41,520 nucleotides of DNA, from NCBI GenBank assembly GCA_045627405.1, contig JAZQNP010000033.1, positions 1 to 41,520 on the forward strand, in the 5' to 3' direction. Origin of the DNA: Firm-04 sp045627405 (lineage in GTDB: Bacteria > Bacillota > Clostridia > Oscillospirales > Ruminococcaceae). Every line of letters starts with the position of its first letter. Positions within the stretch are counted from its first letter, which is position 1. A program made the position numbers and the translations under genes. Shown piece by piece: positions 1 to 7,830 of this stretch. Below the pieces are notes generated by a model, which made no database searches, had not been told where the DNA came from, and saw only the letters and a list, made by a program, of their open reading frames with translations.

Positions 1-1
1 C

Positions 2-124
2 GTGATTGACAACCTGATACTTATCGCCGGTCATCTGAAGGATCACGCACGCAAATTACGGCTTGCGCTCGGTCACTCTAACAGTTGGATTTGCACTTTC
101 CTCAGAGTCGCTGATTCATTTTGA
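2..124 (+). CDS. Partial ORF tail or gene remnant, unknown
   Basis: An open frame runs from the window edge to a TGA at 122-124 and reads about 40 residues, basic and His/Leu-rich in its middle (contains AGHLKDHARKLRLALGHSN). I do not recognise the family. It could be the 3' end of a gene starting left of the window or decayed coding sequence. No ribosome binding site is visible at the in-frame GTG at position 2. The stretch 125-252 that follows holds no convincing gene. It is AT-rich and contains a GAAAGGAG motif near 191 with no good start after it. Confidence 0.25.
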   Translation: MIDNLILIAGHLKDHARKLRLALGHSNSWICTFLRVADSF

Positions 125-252
125 GTTTTGCGGAATCAGGATAATATTATGAATTTATCTAACAGAGTAAGGATTTTATGCGATATTTTTGAAAGGAGCA
201 GAAGGATATAGTGCAGTACGCATAAAAGGCACTGTATTCGTTCACAAAGAGT

Positions 253-1113
253 ATGTTTCGTGCGCAACTTTCCCTGATGCTGCATAAAAAGAGCTTTCAG
301 TTTTCGTTTCTTCTGATGCTGTGTATCAGTGCTTTGTATCCGGCGTTTTGTTTTCTGTTTTTGCTTTTGAAGGACCATGTAACTCTGAACGATGACCTCG
401 TATCTGCGATCTCTTGGATCCACAACCCGTCTTTATTTTATTATGGCAACAGTTTTACACCGTACTTATGCTATTTCATCCCGATTATTGTATTGTTTCC
501 GTTTTCGATTTCATACATCGTTGAGAATAAATACAACTACAATTCTGTCTGCATTTCAAGAGGCGGCAAAAGATCGTATCTCATGACAAAGGCTGTGTGC
601 AGTATGCTGGGCGGATTTCTTATTTTTCTGATTCCTTCCTGCATCAATCTGCTCTGGAACTGTCTGATCATGCCGGAATGTTTTGATTTTTATTCAAAGG
701 ATGCCTATTATCTGATGCATTATCAGATGAATTTAGGGCTTAATCCGTATTATATCTCTTCCTTTTCGTTTTGGGCATTTTGCCATCCGGTTCTTGATGC
801 GCTGCTCTCCTGTTTTTCCGTTTCTTTATTTGCAGCCGTCTGCGCGCTGATTGTCTATACGATCTCGCTGAACGTAAAGAAATTTGCGTATTTATCTTCA
901 TTTCCGCTGGTTGTTTTTTTGCTCGCGCTGCAAAAAACAGAGTATTCCGGCATATTGTCAGATTCTTTCATCGGAGCAGTGGATCCGATTTCGTTTGTAT
1001 GTGTGGGCTGTGATGAAAGGCAGCATCCCGGCTTTTACCTGCTGTTTCTTGCCATTTGCACAGCGGTTTGCTTCCTGATAATTCATAATAAATCAAAAAA
1101 GGATTTGGTTTGA
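253..1113 (+). CDS. Multi-pass membrane protein, ABC-2-type permease-like (first of pair)
   Basis: A 286-residue hydrophobic protein with about six membrane segments (roughly residues 14-40, 70-90, 112-135, 185-210, 216-235 and 260-280), no signal peptide and no catalytic motif. Its place directly before another membrane protein, an ABC ATPase and an exported protein, all in one direction with overlaps, argues that it is a permease subunit of an ABC exporter. The next gene starts immediately after its stop. The start is the first ATG after an in-frame TAA at 223-225. The upstream AAAAGG lies rather far away (24 bases), so initiation is weakly supported. Substrate unknown. The role is inferred from context and topology, not from a recognised family. 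Confidence 0.75.
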   Translation: MFRAQLSLMLHKKSFQFSFLLMLCISALYPAFCFLFLLLKDHVTLNDDLVSAISWIHNPSLFYYGNSFTPYLCYFIPIIVLFPFSISYIVENKYNYNSVCISRGGKRSYLMTKAVCSMLGGFLIFLIPSCINLLWNCLIMPECFDFYSKDAYYLMHYQMNLGLNPYYISSFSFWAFCHPVLDALLSCFSVSLFAAVCALIVYTISLNVKKFAYLSSFPLVVFLLALQKTEYSGILSDSFIGAVDPISFVCVGCDERQHPGFYLLFLAICTAVCFLIIHNKSKKDLV

Positions 1114-1875
1114 TTGAGAAAAGCTTTTTGGATTCCGGTTTTCAGTCTGATTTCAATTTGTGTCGGATGTCTTTCTTGCAGCGAAGCAGCACGCGGACTT
1201 GAACCGGATGCGCTTCCTTTCGGCACATACATGACATATTATCTTCTGGCAACGGATTATCTTGAAGAGATCGAGCGCATCCCTGCTTTCTTTGCGATCT
1301 TTCCTATTCTTGCATTTCTGTTTTTTAACGGAACGTATCTTTATAATAAATGGAGTGATACCGGCATCTTCATCATCACGCGAAAGAAGCATCGTGTGAC
1401 GGCATTATTGCAGGATGCACTTCGTTTAGCGGGAATGTCTGTGATCGGAGGCATCATCTATTTATCCGTTCCGCTGCTGTATGCAGGCATCATATTGAAA
1501 CAGTCATTTGAATGGTATGGCGCGATCGGAATCAAACTGTTCGTAACGACCTTTGCATTGATTTACTGTTTCGCAATGATTCAGAATCTGATCTCCATGA
1601 TGCACGGAAGCAGCTACGGGATCATCATCGGAACCATCCTTTTTCTGACGCTTGCATCGGCTTCCATGTCCATGCTGCACGGTGTCAATGCAACCGCCCT
1701 GAAAATCTTATCATTTGTGATTCCGTTTCTCCCTTTTTACGAAAGTCCGCTGGATCGATTTACGCTCTCTCTGACCGTTCTCAGCTCCGCATTCAGCTGT
1801 ATCCTCGTCACCGTAATCGGTGCCGTGCTGGTCAAAAGAACGGATATCGGGCTTTCCAATAAGGAGTTTATATAA
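1114..1875 (+). CDS. Multi-pass membrane protein, ABC-2-type permease-like (second of pair)
   Basis: A 253-residue membrane protein starting with TTG directly after the TGA of the upstream gene, so the two are translationally coupled. Residues 1-25 look like a signal anchor with two cysteines (CVGCLSCSE). Further hydrophobic segments lie near 60-75, 105-130, 145-165, 170-190 and 222-242. It is probably the partner permease of the preceding gene, with the ATPase following 13 bases downstream. The TTG start is the only initiation codon that fits the junction. No family assigned. Confidence 0.72.
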   Translation: MRKAFWIPVFSLISICVGCLSCSEAARGLEPDALPFGTYMTYYLLATDYLEEIERIPAFFAIFPILAFLFFNGTYLYNKWSDTGIFIITRKKHRVTALLQDALRLAGMSVIGGIIYLSVPLLYAGIILKQSFEWYGAIGIKLFVTTFALIYCFAMIQNLISMMHGSSYGIIIGTILFLTLASASMSMLHGVNATALKILSFVIPFLPFYESPLDRFTLSLTVLSSAFSCILVTVIGAVLVKRTDIGLSNKEFI

Positions 1876-1888
1876 AGGAGAATTTTTT

Positions 1889-2536
1889 GTGAATAGATTG
1901 TGTGTGAAGAATCTGACAAAAAAACTGAACGGCAGCACTGTTCTGAAATCGGTCAGTTTAGAAATGCAGTCGCAGGAGATCTACGGATTGGTCGGAAAGA
2001 ACGGTTCGGGGAAAACCATGCTGATCCGGTCGATCGCCGGCTTGATGAAACCGACCGAGGGGGCGGTTACATGGAATGATTCTGAGCTTTACCGGGATAT
2101 TGATTTCATCCCGAAGCTCGGTGTTGTCATTGAAAATATCAATCTCTATCCGGAGTTTACAGGATTTCAGAACCTGATGTTTCTTGCGAAAATCAACAGA
2201 ATTTGCGGCAAGGAGGATGTCCGAAAGGCGATTGCGCGCGTCGGGCTGGATCCGGATGATAAACGCATCATCAGAAAATATTCGCTGGGCATGCGGCAAA
2301 AAATAGCACTTGCGCAGGCAATCATGGAAAAGCCGGATGTTCTGCTCCTGGATGAACCGACAAACGCACTGGATGAAGCGAGTACAGCCTTGATTCGCGG
2401 CATCATAAAAGAAGAAGCCGAGCGCGGTGCGATCGTTCTGATTGCAAGTCATAATCAGGAGGATATTCAGCAGCTTTGTCATACCATTTACCATATGCAG
2501 GACGGCGAATTAAATGTAGCAGGAGATACCGTATGA
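1889..2536 (+). CDS. ABC transporter ATP-binding protein
   Basis: A 215-residue nucleotide-binding subunit. Visible motifs are Walker A (GLVGKNGSGKT, about residue 35), signature YSLGMRQKIALAQA (about 133), Walker B VLLLDEPTNALDEAS (about 157) and a switch His (IASHNQED). The signature SLGMRQK is typical of CcmA/BcrA-type exporters that pair with ABC-2 permeases. The start is taken as GTG at 1889, seven bases after AAAGGAG, rather than an ATG 69 bases upstream that lies inside the previous gene. It would power export through the two membrane proteins encoded upstream. Small BcrA-type systems often serve antimicrobial peptide resistance or export, but nothing here fixes the substrate. Confidence 0.9.
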   Translation: MNRLCVKNLTKKLNGSTVLKSVSLEMQSQEIYGLVGKNGSGKTMLIRSIAGLMKPTEGAVTWNDSELYRDIDFIPKLGVVIENINLYPEFTGFQNLMFLAKINRICGKEDVRKAIARVGLDPDDKRIIRKYSLGMRQKIALAQAIMEKPDVLLLDEPTNALDEASTALIRGIIKEEAERGAIVLIASHNQEDIQQLCHTIYHMQDGELNVAGDTV

Positions 2537-3261
2537 AGAAGTTTATATTAACCTGCTGCCTGATTCTGGTGTTATCGCTGGTTGCAGGATTCTATGCAAA
2601 AAATTTGTATCCGGATGCCGGAATTACGGCATCAAATGTTGATACGGTCCAGACAGATATGCTGCTTTTCCCGATTGAGAACGCCCAGATGGCAGAAGAT
2701 GCGGAGCATGTCATTGCCGAGGGGCGTGCGCGGGCGACTGAGTACGGCCGCCGCTTCTCTGTGATAAAAGTTGCTGTACACGGAATCGCTTTTTGTTCAC
2801 AAAAAGAAATAATATATGATTGTGATGTGTTGAAGACATTGGAAGGCGATGAAATCAGCAGCGGAACACGCATTCAAATCCATCAGGATCCATTCAAAGG
2901 CATCAATTATCAATCCGATGAGGACATGAAAAGTTTTCGGTCATATCTGGAATCAGAAGAATGTGATCCGGCATTGCGCGAAAAGTTAAAAGGCATCAAT
3001 GTGTTTTATAACAGTTACAAAAGTCCGCTGAAAGCCGGGCATACATATTTGCTCTTTGTCAGCAGTTTTGAAGTGTACAACGATACGTTTTATATCATGA
3101 TGGATTCTTTCGATTATGCCGAAACAGTCAACAAACCTGTGATTGAGGGACACCTCGCAAGATACTCCGATTATCTTGACAATGAGGTGTATTGTCAGGA
3201 GCAGGAAACGATTGATCGCTATAACGAGATTAAGCAAGAGCTGTTCAGCATGTATAGCTGA
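2533..3261 (+). CDS. Exported or membrane-anchored protein of the ABC operon
   Basis: A 242-residue protein whose ATG overlaps the ATPase stop (ATGA). Residues 4-21 form one hydrophobic segment after a Lys pair, so the rest (residues 25-242) is expected outside the membrane. The outer part is acidic and has no recognised catalytic motif. It contains a region near 80-105 that reads like a beta-rich sequence (SVIKVAVHGIAFCSQKEII) and a Tyr-rich C-terminus. Tight coupling to the transporter genes suggests an accessory or substrate-interacting subunit. No family recognised. Confidence 0.7.
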   Translation: MKKFILTCCLILVLSLVAGFYAKNLYPDAGITASNVDTVQTDMLLFPIENAQMAEDAEHVIAEGRARATEYGRRFSVIKVAVHGIAFCSQKEIIYDCDVLKTLEGDEISSGTRIQIHQDPFKGINYQSDEDMKSFRSYLESEECDPALREKLKGINVFYNSYKSPLKAGHTYLLFVSSFEVYNDTFYIMMDSFDYAETVNKPVIEGHLARYSDYLDNEVYCQEQETIDRYNEIKQELFSMYS

Positions 3262-3414
3262 TGTCGGGGGATAGATCCGCTTTGTGGAAATCCTTGTCCA
3301 AACGCAGAATGCGGACGTACGGTTTGGCGTTCCCGGCAGTGAAGCAACCGGCAAATCATTGAATATGACAGCTGAATCCGGTCGGCTGTCGATAAGGCTG
3401 ATTTACAATCAAAA

Positions 3415-3458
3415 CCGGCAGACGCATTCCGGCTCGGAGGTGTCTGCCGGGCTTTTTG
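3415..3458 (+). terminator. Rho-independent terminator after the ABC operon
   Basis: Perfect 9-base stem CCGGCAGAC (3415-3423) with GTCTGCCGG (3442-3450), then GCTTTTTG. It lies about 150 bases after the stop of the last operon gene. The stretch 3262-3414 contains no supportable gene. Confidence 0.75.
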
Positions 3459-3544
3459 CATTCAGTTCAATGCGGATCCGATCTGCATATTTTCCCGCCC
3501 TCCCGCATACATCTGTACCAAATTCATATTCAGAGGTGTTACAG

Positions 3545-4285
3545 ATGAAATCTGAACTGAAACGAATTCTCCGCCGCGGCGCACTGATTGTCACACTGAC
3601 CGCATTTTGCATATCTGGCAGCTATGTCTTTGCGCACAGGCAGTCGGAAGCGGCTGAGTCGGCATCTGTGTCAGCATCGGCGTCTGCGCCGGTCATCGTA
3701 CTTGACGCCGGGCATGGCGGCATGGACGGCGGCTGTTCGACGGCGGAGGGGATTCCGGAGAAGGGGATCAACCTGAACATTCTGCTGGATCTGCGGGATC
3801 TTCTGGAAATATCGGGATACGAGGTGCATGTGACGCGGGATACGGACTGCTCGATTCACGACAAGGGCGTTGAGGGTATCGCAAACCAGAAGAGCTCCGA
3901 CATGGATAACAGGCTGGCGATTCTGAACGAGCCGGAAAATGCGGTGTGCATATCCATTCACCAGAATCAGTTCACGGATCCGCAGTACAGCGGGGCGCAG
4001 ATGTTTTATTCGGATACCAATGACCGCAGTGAAAGCCTGGCGCAGATCTTGCAGACGCAGTTTCAGATGATGCTCCAACCGGAGAACAGCCGCGAAATCA
4101 AACTGTGCGGGACGGAGCTGTTTCTGTGTTATTACTGCACGCATCCGATGGTGATGGTGGAGTGCGGATTTCTGTCAAATCCGGAGGAAGCCGCACTGCT
4201 GACAACGGAGGAATACCAGCACAAGGTCGCATTTACGATCTTTTCGGGGTTACAGCAGTGGCTGGCATCGACAAATCATATATAA
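3545..4285 (+). CDS. cwlD: N-acetylmuramoyl-L-alanine amidase, CwlD-like
   Basis: A 246-residue amidase_3 family hydrolase that would cut the amide bond between muramic acid and L-alanine in peptidoglycan, outside the membrane. There is an N-terminal signal anchor (residues about 12-32), a Ser/Ala-rich linker, then the catalytic domain from residue 50. Zinc ligands are visible: His in LDAGHGGMDGG, Glu in GIPEKGINLN, His in ISIHQNQF. The catalytic Glu is in VMVECGFLSNP. The length and the GAQMFYSDTND segment match CwlD, which prepares spore cortex in Bacillus, and spoVM is present further along. The start is ATG 3545, eight bases after AGAGG. An in-frame GTG at 3284 would add 87 unlikely residues. 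General cell-wall amidase function is certain. A sporulation role is inferred. Confidence 0.88.
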   Translation: MKSELKRILRRGALIVTLTAFCISGSYVFAHRQSEAAESASVSASASAPVIVLDAGHGGMDGGCSTAEGIPEKGINLNILLDLRDLLEISGYEVHVTRDTDCSIHDKGVEGIANQKSSDMDNRLAILNEPENAVCISIHQNQFTDPQYSGAQMFYSDTNDRSESLAQILQTQFQMMLQPENSREIKLCGTELFLCYYCTHPMVMVECGFLSNPEEAALLTTEEYQHKVAFTIFSGLQQWLASTNHI

Positions 4286-4294
4286 GAAAGCACA

Positions 4295-4330
4295 TGCCGT
4301 CTGCGGGAAACTGCGGACGGCAGTTTGTTT
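4295..4330 (+). terminator. Terminator after the amidase gene
   Basis: Inverted repeat GCCGTCTGCGG / CTGCGGACGGC (4296-4321) with a four-base loop, followed by AGTTTGTTT, ten bases after the stop. It is followed at once by the promoter of the next gene. Confidence 0.75.
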
Positions 4331-4332
4331 GG

Positions 4333-4361
4333 TTGACATTTTGGCGTTGTTCTGTTATAAT
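4333..4361 (+). promoter_or_regulatory. Sigma-A promoter for the gene at 4427
   Basis: TTGACA at 4333-4338 and TATAAT at 4356-4361 with a 17-base spacer, a perfect match to the vegetative consensus. Transcription should start near 4368, giving a short leader of about 60 bases. Confidence 0.9.
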
Positions 4362-4426
4362 AGAGGGGAAGAAAGCAGATGGGGATTGGACAAAAAGATA
4401 CTGAAAGCCTGAAACGGAGGCAAAAA

Positions 4427-5527
4427 ATGAAACAGGAAACCATCGCAGCATTGCAGCAGCTATACAGTGATTCGGCAGTCCCGATCTGTGCGGTGACGCC
4501 GCAGTTTCAGCTGCTCTGGAAATCCGATGACCACGCATCCGAACTGCTGCATGAACTGGGGCGGCAGCTCGGCGGAGCAGAGACCACAGAAGAGGTGCCG
4601 ATTCCGCCGGATCATACCGTCGTGCTGTCATATGTTGTACCGCCGGTGCTGTGCCGGATTGAGGAGCTGAGCGAGGAAGGCGAGCCGTATTTAGTGGTTC
4701 GTTTTCAGCCGGCTTCGGAGCAGCGGGTGCTGGATCTGCCGGAGACGCGTGCGCTGCTGCATGCGCAGGTGACGACCGGGCGGCAGGCAGTGATCAGCGT
4801 TTTGCAGGCATTCCACAAGATGGAAGAGACCTTGCGGGCAAATCAGATTGCCGCAGATTCGGCAGTTGTGCGGCTGCTGCACGAGGCTTGCTATGCGATG
4901 CTGAACCGCGATGCGCGCTGTGACGAGCTGCCCTGGTACGAGACGCTGGGCAATGAAGAGGCGCGTGTCAAATTCGGCAGCATCAACCTCACATCGGAGC
5001 TGAGCCGGTTTCTGCACGAGCTGCACGATGTGACGGACGGACTGATCCACATCGAGGCGGCGGACATCGCCTCTGACCTCTTTGCGGAGATGGAGCCGCG
5101 GCGATTCCAGTTTGCCATGCTGGCGATGTTTGTGCTGTTGCAGGACGGCAATCCGGAGCGGACGGGCTTTTCGATTTCGGCAAAGAGCGAAGCGGACCGC
5201 ATTCAGATTGTGCAGACACTGCGGCGGATCGAACCGTCGGAGGAAAATCCGCTGCCGTTTCACAAGCGGACAATGCCGGACGGCACGCTGCTCTCGGAGG
5301 ATGCGGTGCTGCGCCGTTTCTGCGCGGCATTCGGCGCAAGGTATACGGTGCTGACGAAGCCGGAGGAGATCAGCGGCATTCTGACGCTCCCCGCAGCGAA
5401 GCCGCCGAAGACCCGTGCCGAGCTTTGTGCAGGCCTTGCGCGGTACAGCAGCGGCAGATGCACGCTGACGCATGTGATGCTGTCGGCAGTGATTTCCGCA
5501 GAATATTTTTATGACGGAGACATCTGA
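4427..5527 (+). CDS. Unknown protein, sensor-kinase-like layout without catalytic motifs
   Basis: A 366-residue soluble protein with ribosome binding site GGAGG six bases before the ATG. No signal peptide or membrane segment. Residues 1-95 resemble a PAS-type input region (AVPICAVTPQFQLLWKSDD). Residues about 105-160 are helical and could be a dimerisation pair. Residues 180-300 have the rhythm of a histidine kinase ATPase domain (INLTSELSRFLHELHDV, then RFQFAMLAMFVLL) but lack the N-box Asn and glycine boxes. My reading is a degenerate kinase-like or scaffold protein. This is tentative and no family was recognised. It is monocistronic with its own strong promoter. Confidence 0.7.
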   Translation: MKQETIAALQQLYSDSAVPICAVTPQFQLLWKSDDHASELLHELGRQLGGAETTEEVPIPPDHTVVLSYVVPPVLCRIEELSEEGEPYLVVRFQPASEQRVLDLPETRALLHAQVTTGRQAVISVLQAFHKMEETLRANQIAADSAVVRLLHEACYAMLNRDARCDELPWYETLGNEEARVKFGSINLTSELSRFLHELHDVTDGLIHIEAADIASDLFAEMEPRRFQFAMLAMFVLLQDGNPERTGFSISAKSEADRIQIVQTLRRIEPSEENPLPFHKRTMPDGTLLSEDAVLRRFCAAFGARYTVLTKPEEISGILTLPAAKPPKTRAELCAGLARYSSGRCTLTHVMLSAVISAEYFYDGDI

Positions 5528-5598
5528 ATTCGGCATTTTGCATGAATGCAGGCGGTGCGATTTGGTTGCTTTGCTCTTCATAATTTGTTCATTTTCAC

Positions 5599-5627
5599 TT
5601 GACAATCGCGGCAGGATATGGTATACT
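5599..5627 (+). promoter_or_regulatory. Sigma-A promoter for the pilin-like gene
   Basis: TTGACA (5599-5604) and TATACT (5622-5627) with a 17-base spacer. The leader of about 70 bases contains a small hairpin (GGTGC/GCACC around 5643-5658). The region 5528-5705 otherwise holds no gene. Confidence 0.88.
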
Positions 5628-5705
5628 GAAAGCGGAATACTGGGTGCCGCTGCGCACCGGTAATTTGCTGATTCGAGATGCCGGGCTGAAAAGGGGGATG
5701 CCATT

Positions 5706-6350
5706 ATGAAACAGAAGAAAACACAGCCTGCGGGCGCGCTCCGCGGCTTTACATTATTGGAGCTTGTTGTTGTCCTTGCGATCATCGCCATTCTGAGTGC
5801 GGTGCTGATTCCGACGACAACGGGCTATCTCAGACGCAGCCGTCTGAACACCGCAAACGCAAACGCGAGAGTGCTGTTCAATTCGATGCAGACGCTCTGT
5901 CAGGAGTTTGAATTTGCAGAGCGCGCAACGGCAGCGTCCACATTCTACGGTGACAACAGAACCGGAACGGTCTTTCTGAAATCGGAGAGCCAGCAGATGA
6001 ATTCCGGTCTGGTGTACGGCAGAATCACAAGTGCTGAGGTGACGAACAGCACAGTCAGTGATACCGATGTTGTCACTGCGCTGAATATGTCAGATAATTC
6101 GGATGTTTCTGCGTTCCAGAACCGCCTGCTGCGTCTGTTTGAGGACAGCGGCACGGTGTCGTGGGCGGCGTTCATTGTCGATTATCAGGTCAAGGCGGTC
6201 ATCTGTGCAGAGAGCGACACCAACCTGTATCTGGGCGCGTATCCGGTCAAGACGACGGAGCGTGACGAATTCGGCACATCTATGGTCGCACTGGACAGAA
6301 CGGTCATCCATGATTACGCAGAAGCCGCATGGAGCGATACGTTCAGCTAA
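5706..6350 (+). CDS. Type IV pilin-like protein with prepilin signal
   Basis: A 214-residue protein whose N-terminus is a class III signal. A basic head with GALRG precedes FTLLELVVVLAI, with the conserved Glu at +5 after the presumed cut between Gly14 and Phe15, then a hydrophobic helix to about residue 36. The remainder is a pilin or pseudopilin globular domain with no recognised subtype. The ribosome binding site is AAGGGGG before ATG 5706. No prepilin peptidase, assembly ATPase or platform gene is in the window, so it is an orphan relying on a system elsewhere. Many Ruminococcus strains carry several such pilins linked to fibre adhesion. That link is inference here. Confidence 0.85.
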   Translation: MKQKKTQPAGALRGFTLLELVVVLAIIAILSAVLIPTTTGYLRRSRLNTANANARVLFNSMQTLCQEFEFAERATAASTFYGDNRTGTVFLKSESQQMNSGLVYGRITSAEVTNSTVSDTDVVTALNMSDNSDVSAFQNRLLRLFEDSGTVSWAAFIVDYQVKAVICAESDTNLYLGAYPVKTTERDEFGTSMVALDRTVIHDYAEAAWSDTFS

Positions 6351-6370
6351 TCCCGATTAGAAAACAAAAA

Positions 6371-6406
6371 AGCCTGAGAGCGATTGACAGCTCTCAGGCT
6401 TCTTTT
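6371..6406. terminator. Bidirectional terminator between convergent genes
   Basis: Perfect 11-base stem AGCCTGAGAGC (6371-6381) / GCTCTCAGGCT (6390-6400), with TCTTTTT on the right and an A-run on the left, so it can end transcripts from both the pilin gene and the minus-strand operon. Confidence 0.92.
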
Positions 6407-6426
6407 TATGCTCTGTGATTCTGGTT

Positions 6427-7830
6427 TTACTGATAGGCTTTCAGTGCATAGATCAGCTCTTCATAGGATTTGACGGGGCATCCGGTACCGGTAAAGCGGT
6501 TGAGGCGGACGGTGAGATTGGTGTACTGTCCGTCGATCACGAGCCAATAGTTATTCTCTGCCTGCGGGATAAATTCGAGGCACTGCACAGAACCGTCGGA
6601 GAAGCGATAGGTGATCGTGATGGCGGCATCGCCCTCTGGAACAGCGGTGAAATCGGTGTCGGTGATGCGCAGATTGCTGATGGAGCGGTAATAGTTTTCA
6701 AACAGCGTTGAGATATTGTCGTCACCGAGCGCGTCAATGTCGGTATCACCGAGCGCGTACTGTCCGTTCTCATAATCGACATAGAGCGTCTCGTGCATGT
6801 CATACACATCGCCCATGTCAATTTCAACGGCTTCGAGGTCTTCGATCATGACATCGGAGCAGTAGGGATAAAGATAGGTGATGATGTTGTTCTGCGTGAA
6901 CGAGACATCGGCTTTTAAGATGCTGAACACCTGCTTGCTCTCGACAAAATAGCCGTATTCGTAGAGGGGATCGGGGAGATCGCCGCCGAACCAGATTTCG
7001 CTTTCCATGTCGGAAGTGCCATAGGTACCGCGCACAAACAGCTTGGTGTGCGGCTGATCGAGTCCGTACTGCGCGAGATCGGAGGGATTCTCCTCCACAA
7101 AGGAAGCGACCTTCACGCGTACGAGCGTGTCCATGAGGTTGTCGATATTGGCTTTGAGGAGTGTCATACCGGCGGGGTCGAGCAGATTCCATGACGCATC
7201 GGCATTGCGCAGCAATTCGAGGATCACATTGCCGTCGCGTTCGAGCTTATAGTATTCGATCTCGGTGCTGTATGTGTCGAAGAGGAATGTGTTTTTGATG
7301 GTATCCTTGGAGAGGCAGAAGTAAGAGCCGGAGGTATAGTCGATGGTATAGACATCGTTTGAGCCGCCGACCATCACATAGTAGGCATCGTAGGTGGGGG
7401 TGTTGTTGCCGACATAGAGGACATAGGGGTCGTCATCGCCGGTTTCGGAGGTGTAGACCTGAATGGTGACAGGATTGTCAAAGCCGTAGATCGAGGGGTT
7501 TTCGCAGTCGAATGCGACGGTTTTCTGTGACGAGAGCGAGCAGAAATAGTTGCAGACGGCGGAGATGGCATAGGTGTTGATGTGGAACTGCTCCGTGCTG
7601 ACAAGCTGCCAGACGGCGTTCTGCGCATCCCAGTCGAAGGCAAAATGCCCGTCCTCATTGTCGATGGTAATGCGTTTTGTGAGGGAGCCGTCGAACGAGA
7701 ACAGCACTTTTGCAGCCCCGATATTGGCTTCCTCCTCTTTTTTCTTTGTGAAATGGTCAACGACGAAGAAGACGGCAGTCAGCACGACGGCTGCCGCGCC
7801 CAGCGCGATGACAAGGCGGAGCTGTTTCAT
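6427..7830 (-). CDS. DUF4340 family protein of gliding-type ABC operon
   Basis: A 467-residue protein with one N-terminal membrane helix (residues 5-25) followed by a Lys/Glu cluster and a large outer domain. The internal repeats of the ITIDNEDGHFAFDWD and VWQLVST type are the hallmark of DUF4340 proteins. These sit with GldG-like auxiliaries beside ABC-2 exporters in many bacteria. Its ATG overlaps the stop of the preceding gene, and it is last in the operon before the bidirectional terminator. Function is unknown. Association with the transporter is supported by gene order only. Confidence 0.85.
   Translation of the reverse strand: MKQLRLVIALGAAAVVLTAVFFVVDHFTKKKEEEANIGAAKVLFSFDGSLTKRITIDNEDGHFAFDWDAQNAVWQLVSTEQFHINTYAISAVCNYFCSLSSQKTVAFDCENPSIYGFDNPVTIQVYTSETGDDDPYVLYVGNNTPTYDAYYVMVGGSNDVYTIDYTSGSYFCLSKDTIKNTFLFDTYSTEIEYYKLERDGNVILELLRNADASWNLLDPAGMTLLKANIDNLMDTLVRVKVASFVEENPSDLAQYGLDQPHTKLFVRGTYGTSDMESEIWFGGDLPDPLYEYGYFVESKQVFSILKADVSFTQNNIITYLYPYCSDVMIEDLEAVEIDMGDVYDMHETLYVDYENGQYALGDTDIDALGDDNISTLFENYYRSISNLRITDTDFTAVPEGDAAITITYRFSDGSVQCLEFIPQAENNYWLVIDGQYTNLTVRLNRFTGTGCPVKSYEELIYALKAYQ

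Noticed and set aside
5628..5705. Leader of the pilin gene as a cyclic-di-GMP riboswitch
   Set aside because: Pilin genes often have one, but the conserved core of the known riboswitch classes is not present in these 78 bases.
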